From the NCBI RefSeq assembly GCF_022811845.1, contig NZ_CP064266.1:2976001-3040000 (forward strand): 64,000 nucleotides of DNA, in the 5' to 3' direction. This document shows, in pieces, positions 60,529 through 64,000 of the stretch. The translations under genes were made by a program, and so were the position numbers. How positions within the stretch are numbered: position 1 is the first letter of the stretch; every line of letters starts with the position of its first letter. The notes beneath the pieces are model-generated. The model was not told the origin of the DNA, searched no databases, and worked only from the letters and a program-made list of their open reading frames with translations. Source of the stretch: Bacillus pseudomycoides. Lineage in GTDB: Bacteria > Bacillota > Bacilli > Bacillales > Bacillaceae_G.

Positions 60529-61362
60529 ATGATTGTTACAGTCGAATGGTTGCGTGATCATATAGAAGATGAACATGTCCGTATAATCGATTGTCGTTTT
60601 GACTTAGCTAATCCAAATTGGGGCAGAGAAGAGTATGAGAAAGAGCATATTCCTCATGCATTATACTTTGATTTGAATCTTGATTTATCAAGTCCTGTTA
60701 CCGAACATGGTGGTCGTCATCCGCTACCAACGATTCAGGATTTTACCGAAAAACTTGCTCAAGCTGGAATTGATGAACATACGACTGTTGTTGCATATGA
60801 CAGTCAAGATGGTGCGATGGCTTCACGTTTATGGTGGCTATTAACATATGTAGGACATCAAAAAGTGTATGTATTAAATGGCGGTTTTCCAGCATGGAAA
60901 GAACGAAATTTATCTACAACAAGGGAAGTTCCAACTATTGAACGGAAAACATTCACCCCGAATGTACAAGACAACATGCTCGTAACGATGGAAGATGTGA
61001 AAGAAAAAATTCGTACAAATGCAGATATTACGTTAATTGATTCTAGGGAGCCGAAGCGTTATGCTGGTGCTGAAGAATCTGTTGACCATAAAGCTGGTCA
61101 CATTCCAACAGCTGAAAACTATTTTTGGAAAGATGTAATCACAGCGGAAGGTCAGTTCAAAGGTAAAGAGGAGCAAGAGGAACGTTTTCATCTCCTTAAT
61201 AAAGAGAAAGAAACAATCGTCTATTGCGGATCTGGTGTAACAGCATGTCCGAATGTATTAGCGTTACAAGCAGCTGGTTTTCGTAACGTGAAGTTATATG
61301 CTGGGAGCTGGAGTGATTGGATTTCTTATCCAGAAAACCAAATTGTAAAAGAAGGACAGTAA
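60529..61362 (+). CDS. sseA: Thiosulfate/3-mercaptopyruvate sulfurtransferase
   Basis: A 277-residue tandem rhodanese. The N-terminal domain (about 1-125) is inactive and structural, with VAYDSQDGAMASRLWWLL; the C-terminal domain (about 145-275) has the active cysteine in YCGSGVTACPNVLAL. The loop CGSGVTA is that of 3-mercaptopyruvate sulfurtransferases. It transfers sulfane sulfur to thiols or cyanide. Overlaps in operon with ypbS. Confidence 0.92.
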   Translation: MIVTVEWLRDHIEDEHVRIIDCRFDLANPNWGREEYEKEHIPHALYFDLNLDLSSPVTEHGGRHPLPTIQDFTEKLAQAGIDEHTTVVAYDSQDGAMASRLWWLLTYVGHQKVYVLNGGFPAWKERNLSTTREVPTIERKTFTPNVQDNMLVTMEDVKEKIRTNADITLIDSREPKRYAGAEESVDHKAGHIPTAENYFWKDVITAEGQFKGKEEQEERFHLLNKEKETIVYCGSGVTACPNVLALQAAGFRNVKLYAGSWSDWISYPENQIVKEGQ

Positions 61363-61432
61363 CCTCTTGCATGCAAAAATATTTTGTATTAAAATAAGGT
61401 CACAAGCAAGAAATTACTTCAAAACATTACAT

Positions 61433-61461
61433 TTTACACTTTGCATGCAATGTGATAAGAT
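61433..61461 (+). promoter_or_regulatory. Promoter for the tandem 6S-like RNAs
   Basis: TTTACA (61433-61438), a 17-base spacer and TAAGAT (61456-61461) with the extended element TGA before it. Transcription would begin about 10-15 bases before the first RNA stem. Confidence 0.6.
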
Positions 61462-61479
61462 AACGACAAGTAAATAAAA

Positions 61480-61660
61480 CATCCTGCGGTGTACGTAACT
61501 TATTTATGTCTAAAACCGATGTTAGTTATACGGAAGCTCAACATTTAGCGACCATCATCAAGCCTTCCATGTGGAGGAAGATGTACGGTAGCTGTGAGGG
61601 CATCCACCTGCGAGTAGCGGGTTTTTGGACATTTACGAGGGACGGCACGTGCGGGGGTCT
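61480..61660 (+). ncRNA. 6S-like RNA, copy 1
   Basis: About 180 bases without a credible gene. The ends pair: CCTGC with GCGGG and GTG with CAC. The closing stem shows GTGTACG on the left and ACGGCAC on the right, like the GUGUUCG/CGGCAC pattern of 6S RNA. An inner stem pairs ATGTCTAAAACC with GGTTTTTGGACAT, and a terminal hairpin CTTCCATGTGGAGG sits in the middle, giving the rod with a central bubble expected of 6S. 6S RNA binds sigma-A polymerase in stationary phase. Confidence 0.62.
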
Positions 61661-61684
61661 TATTTCAACTAACAATATATAAAA

Positions 61685-61866
61685 ATTCCTACGGTGTACG
61701 TAGCTTATGTATGTCTTAAACCAATGAGTATAATACGGAAGTTCAATATCTAAATGTAAACAGCATGCCATCTTTTTAAGAAGGAAGCTGAAAGCATTTA
61801 TGAGGACATCCACCTGTGAGAGCAGGTTTATGGACATCTAGAGAGAACGGCATGTGTGGGGCTATA
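61685..61866 (+). ncRNA. 6S-like RNA, copy 2
   Basis: A second copy in the same orientation, about 25 bases after the first, with CCTACGGTGTACG at the left and ACGGCATGTGTGGGG at the right. Relative to copy 1 the closing stem changes from C-T-G-C/G-C-G-G to C-T-A-C/G-T-G-G, a compensatory pair change, which supports a real RNA stem. The inner stem ATGTCTTAAACC/GGTTTATGGACAT also holds. A terminator follows at once. Confidence 0.62.
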
Positions 61867-61870
61867 TAAA

Positions 61871-61901
61871 AACCTTACGTTTTATACGTAAGGTTTTTTT
61901 G
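61871..61901 (+). terminator. Terminator after the tandem RNAs
   Basis: AACCTTACGT (61871-61880) pairs with ACGTAAGGTT (61886-61895), followed by T5. Confidence 0.9.
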
Positions 61902-61980
61902 TGATAGAGAACTTTTTTCGGCACGTTAGAAATGAGGGGAATTTCATTGTGTGAAAGCATAAAAATATTAGAAATCAAAT

Positions 61981-62108
61981 GAAACTCCCAATGATGGGAG
62001 TTTCATTTGATTGTTACCCCGCATTAACTGTCCGTAAAAGCCCGATTCGTGAGGGCTGATAATCAGTGGGGGATGAAGAAACCCTCCACTGATTAAAGTT
62101 TCACTTTA
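61981..62108 (+). repeat. Hairpin plus right half of repeat family 2
   Basis: GAAACTCCCA/TGGGAGTTTC forms a hairpin at 61981-62004. It is followed by the family 2 blocks AACTGTCCGTAAAAGCCCGA, TAATCAGTGGGGGATGAAG and CCACTGATTAAAGTTTCACT. The last bases of the repeat contain the stop codon of the minus-strand gene that follows. Confidence 0.75.
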
Positions 62109-62555
62109 TCTGTGTTCACCTGTAAAATTTCCATAATAAACATAGCATTTTCGGTCTTCATCAATCTCTCTTGAATCTAATGTGAATTCCATAAATAGTT
62201 CGTTCTTTTTTATGTATAAAATATCGGAATGGAGATACGTTAAGAGCTCGTCATGGTTCCATACATCTTTATTTTCTATTAAAATCGAATTTGCTCCTTG
62301 TAGTTCTCTAATCTCAAAACCCACATGGGAATATGTGGGTTCTGAAGGATCATCGAAGAACGTTTCTTTTTGCACATATAATACGGCTGTTCCGTCGGGA
62401 TCCATCGCGGTCGCTGTTACGACATATGTATCCCCTTCTTTAATAAAGTACTCACAAGTCATCCTTGCGACGGCTTCAGAAACAGAAATATCGGCATAGT
62501 TCCATAGGGCAGGATATTGTTTTGTTTCATCATTGAGTCGATATTCTAACCGCAA
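62106..62555 (-). CDS. Hypothetical protein abutting a repeat
   Basis: A 149-residue soluble acidic protein, starting at TTG 62555 behind AGAGGGAT. Segments such as YVVTATAMDPDGTAVLYVQK suggest a beta-rich fold. I recognise no family. The TAA stop (62106-62108) lies in the last bases of the family 2 repeat, so the repeat may have reshaped the gene's end. Confidence 0.62.
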   Translation of the reverse strand: MRLEYRLNDETKQYPALWNYADISVSEAVARMTCEYFIKEGDTYVVTATAMDPDGTAVLYVQKETFFDDPSEPTYSHVGFEIRELQGANSILIENKDVWNHDELLTYLHSDILYIKKNELFMEFTLDSREIDEDRKCYVYYGNFTGEHR

Positions 62556-62637
62556 TTGTAATCCCTCTTTCTTTTTCTTCTACTCTATCATGAATTCTTT
62601 TATAATAAAAATATAATATATAAAGGAGCGTTGGAAA

Positions 62638-62949
62638 GTGACAAAAACCAAATGGTTAGTAACAGGTGTTCTTACTTCTTTAATGACTAGCACTTTATCC
62701 GGCTGTACAGAAGATCTCCCCCCAAAACCGAAAGATAAGAGTTGTGCTGATTGGGATTGGGATGATGAACTTGGTGTATGGCGATGTGATGACAGCCATT
62801 CAAGTTATCATGGGCGTTATTATTACGGTGGTACATACTATCAAAATAAATCAACCTTCAAAAATTCTTCTGAATTTAAGTCCTATCAAGCCTCGTCCAA
62901 TTTTAAAGGGGGGATTGGAAGCGGTTCAAAGGGCGGATTCGGAGGTTAG
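62638..62949 (+). CDS. Small lipoprotein paired with an ATP-grasp gene
   Basis: A 103-residue protein starting at GTG 62638 with AAAGGAGCG upstream. The signal peptide ends in a lipobox, LSGC (cysteine near residue 23), then a Trp/Asp-rich CADWDWDDELGVWRCDD segment with two more cysteines, a Tyr-rich stretch and a Gly/Ser-rich tail KGGIGSGSKGGFGG. It precedes a YgiC-like gene with three bases between, like E. coli ygiB (lipoprotein) and ygiC, although I see no clear sequence match to YgiB. Confidence 0.7.
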   Translation: MTKTKWLVTGVLTSLMTSTLSGCTEDLPPKPKDKSCADWDWDDELGVWRCDDSHSSYHGRYYYGGTYYQNKSTFKNSSEFKSYQASSNFKGGIGSGSKGGFGG

Positions 62950-62952
62950 ATT

Positions 62953-64000
62953 ATGTCGCTTTACATAAAGAAACGAAGTCAATTTTATGCAAGGTTCCCT
63001 CACTTTTGGTCTGATTTATATGGAGGAGAGTATAGCCTGTTTCATGTTTTTGAAATCACAGAACAAACGATTCGAGATTTACAGTTAGCAACAGAACGAA
63101 TGGGAAACGTATTTTTTAAGACTGCTAGACTTCTTCGGACTCTGTCTGATGCTCAGCTTCTTGAACTTGGTTTTCCACTTTTAAGTTTGCCTTTTATCAG
63201 AATGAAATCAATGTTTCCTGAATCGGTTATTTCACGATTTGATTTTGCGATGACAGATAGTGGTATTAAAATGCTTGAGTTTAATAGTGATACTCCGACT
63301 TTTATCGTGGAATGTTTTCAAATGAATGGAGAAATTTGTAAAGAATTAGAGTATCATGATCCTAATGAAAATCAGGAGCGTCTGCTTTCTTCTGGAATCA
63401 CCAAAGCCGTGATGGAGTCTACTAAAGGAATAGAAAATCCTAATGTTGTCTTCACAGCTCATCATGAACATATAGAAGATTGGAATACTGCCTGGTATTT
63501 GAGTCAGTTATGTCAAGTTAGAAATAAGGTGGTGCCAATGTCTGAACTCAGAATTACTGATGACGCTTTACTTGATGCAGATGGTGTACCAATTGATGTG
63601 TTATATCGCCAAACATATCCTATTGAAGACTTAGTTGAGGACCGGGATCCTAACACAGGAGATCTTGTAGGTGTCGAATTATTACAACTTATAAAAGAAG
63701 GAAAACTTTTTATTATAAATCCGATTTCATCTTTTTTGCTTCAGCCAAAATCGGTTCAATCTCTCATTTGGGGATTAGCGGAGGCGGGTGCTTTTTATAC
63801 AAATGAGGAACAAAAATGGATTAAAGAATACATGCTTCCTACTTACTTAGAAGCAGACCTATTTTTAGGAAGAAGTTCTTTTGTTCAAAAACCTTCGTTT
63901 GGTAGAGAGGGTGACACAGTTACAATTCGTGATAAAGAAAGCAATATTATGAATCAAAATGTATATCAAACGTATAAAAAAGAGCTTCCTGTATTCCAAA
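62953..64000 (+). CDS. Glutathionylspermidine synthase-like ATP-grasp protein (cut by window end)
   Basis: The first 349 residues are open to the last base. MSLYIKKRSQFYARFPHFWS, MTDSGIKMLEFNSDTPTFIV and FVQKPSFGREGDTVTI match the glutathionylspermidine synthase pre-ATP-grasp/ATP-grasp family (PF03738, YgiC/YjfC type). The E-F-N-S-D-T-P and K-P-x-x-G-R-E-G segments are the ATP-grasp signature. Bacilli do not make glutathione, so the real substrate is another amine or peptide. GGAGG at 62941-62945 sets the ATG. Confidence 0.82.
   Translation, partial: MSLYIKKRSQFYARFPHFWSDLYGGEYSLFHVFEITEQTIRDLQLATERMGNVFFKTARLLRTLSDAQLLELGFPLLSLPFIRMKSMFPESVISRFDFAMTDSGIKMLEFNSDTPTFIVECFQMNGEICKELEYHDPNENQERLLSSGITKAVMESTKGIENPNVVFTAHHEHIEDWNTAWYLSQLCQVRNKVVPMSELRITDDALLDADGVPIDVLYRQTYPIEDLVEDRDPNTGDLVGVELLQLIKEGKLFIINPISSFLLQPKSVQSLIWGLAEAGAFYTNEEQKWIKEYMLPTYLEADLFLGRSSFVQKPSFGREGDTVTIRDKESNIMNQNVYQTYKKELPVFQ

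Noticed and set aside
61538..61837. A 99-residue minus-strand gene
   Set aside because: It lies across both 6S-like RNA copies, has no ribosome site, and its openness comes from the duplicated RNA sequence.
1..64000. Prophage, integrative element, tRNA or rRNA cluster
   Set aside because: The window is a continuous run of conserved Bacillus housekeeping genes; no integrase, phage structural gene, tRNA or rRNA sequence was recognised.

Overview
The window is chromosomal DNA from a low-GC, endospore-forming Bacillus, almost certainly a member of the Bacillus cereus group. The gene order follows the Bacillus menaquinone-aro-qcr-dapB-bsh-pan-dinG-aspB-dnaD-ponA-recU-gpsB-rnpB backbone. Small acid-soluble spore protein, CotD and YppG genes are present, and so are interspersed repeats of the kind typical of this group. 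I infer a fairly diverged member of the group, but species assignment needs a database comparison.

Layout. 1-7.1 kb: end of menG, hepT, ndk, then an aromatic cluster aroC-aroB-aroH-hisC. No tyrA is present, and aroA has lost roughly its first 170 codons. 7.1-15.3 kb: ypiA-ypiB-ypiF, the menaquinol:cytochrome c reductase operon qcrABC, and membrane or sporulation genes ypjA, a TIGR01906-type protein, ypjB and yugP. 15.5-25.6 kb: a UDG-like protein, an inverted yitT, then ypjD-dapB-mgsA-bshB1-bshA-cca-birA (lysine precursor, methylglyoxal, bacillithiol, tRNA maturation, biotin) and panBCD behind an RNA leader with an attenuator. 25.9-36.4 kb: dinG, ypmA-ypmB-aspB, dnaD-nth-ypoC, and on the opposite strand recU-ponA. 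36.4-41.7 kb: ypp genes with sspM, cotD, ypsA, gpsB and the RNase P RNA. 41.8-48.4 kb: an rRNA methyltransferase, a second DinG-family helicase, carboxypeptidase M32, a GNAT and a DUF2262-like protein. 48.5-50.8 kb (minus): a compact ba3-type oxidase of three subunits. 51-54.1 kb: map, then xpt-pbuX under a guanine riboswitch. 54.1-64 kb: a DUF418 membrane protein, a Fur-box-flanked micropeptide gene, the double dynamin DynA, small genes, a sulfurtransferase, a tandem pair of 6S-like RNAs, and a lipoprotein/ATP-grasp pair running off the end.

Two repeat families dominate the intergenic space. Family 1 has the core ATAGAAGCGGTCAG. It fills the gap where B. subtilis carries cheR and lies exactly at the junction that truncates aroA. 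Family 2 is rich in palindromes and sits at about eight places, often touching gene ends.

The most interesting items are the repeat-junction deletion that should block chorismate synthesis, the tandem 6S-like RNAs with compensatory changes between copies, the self-contained Fur-controlled 28-codon gene, and the panBCD leader with mutually exclusive terminator and antiterminator stems. Three genes (sspM, oxidase subunit IIa and the Fur-box micropeptide) are short ones of about 30-50 codons that are easily missed. No prophage, insertion sequence with a transposase, CRISPR array, tRNA or rRNA operon was seen.
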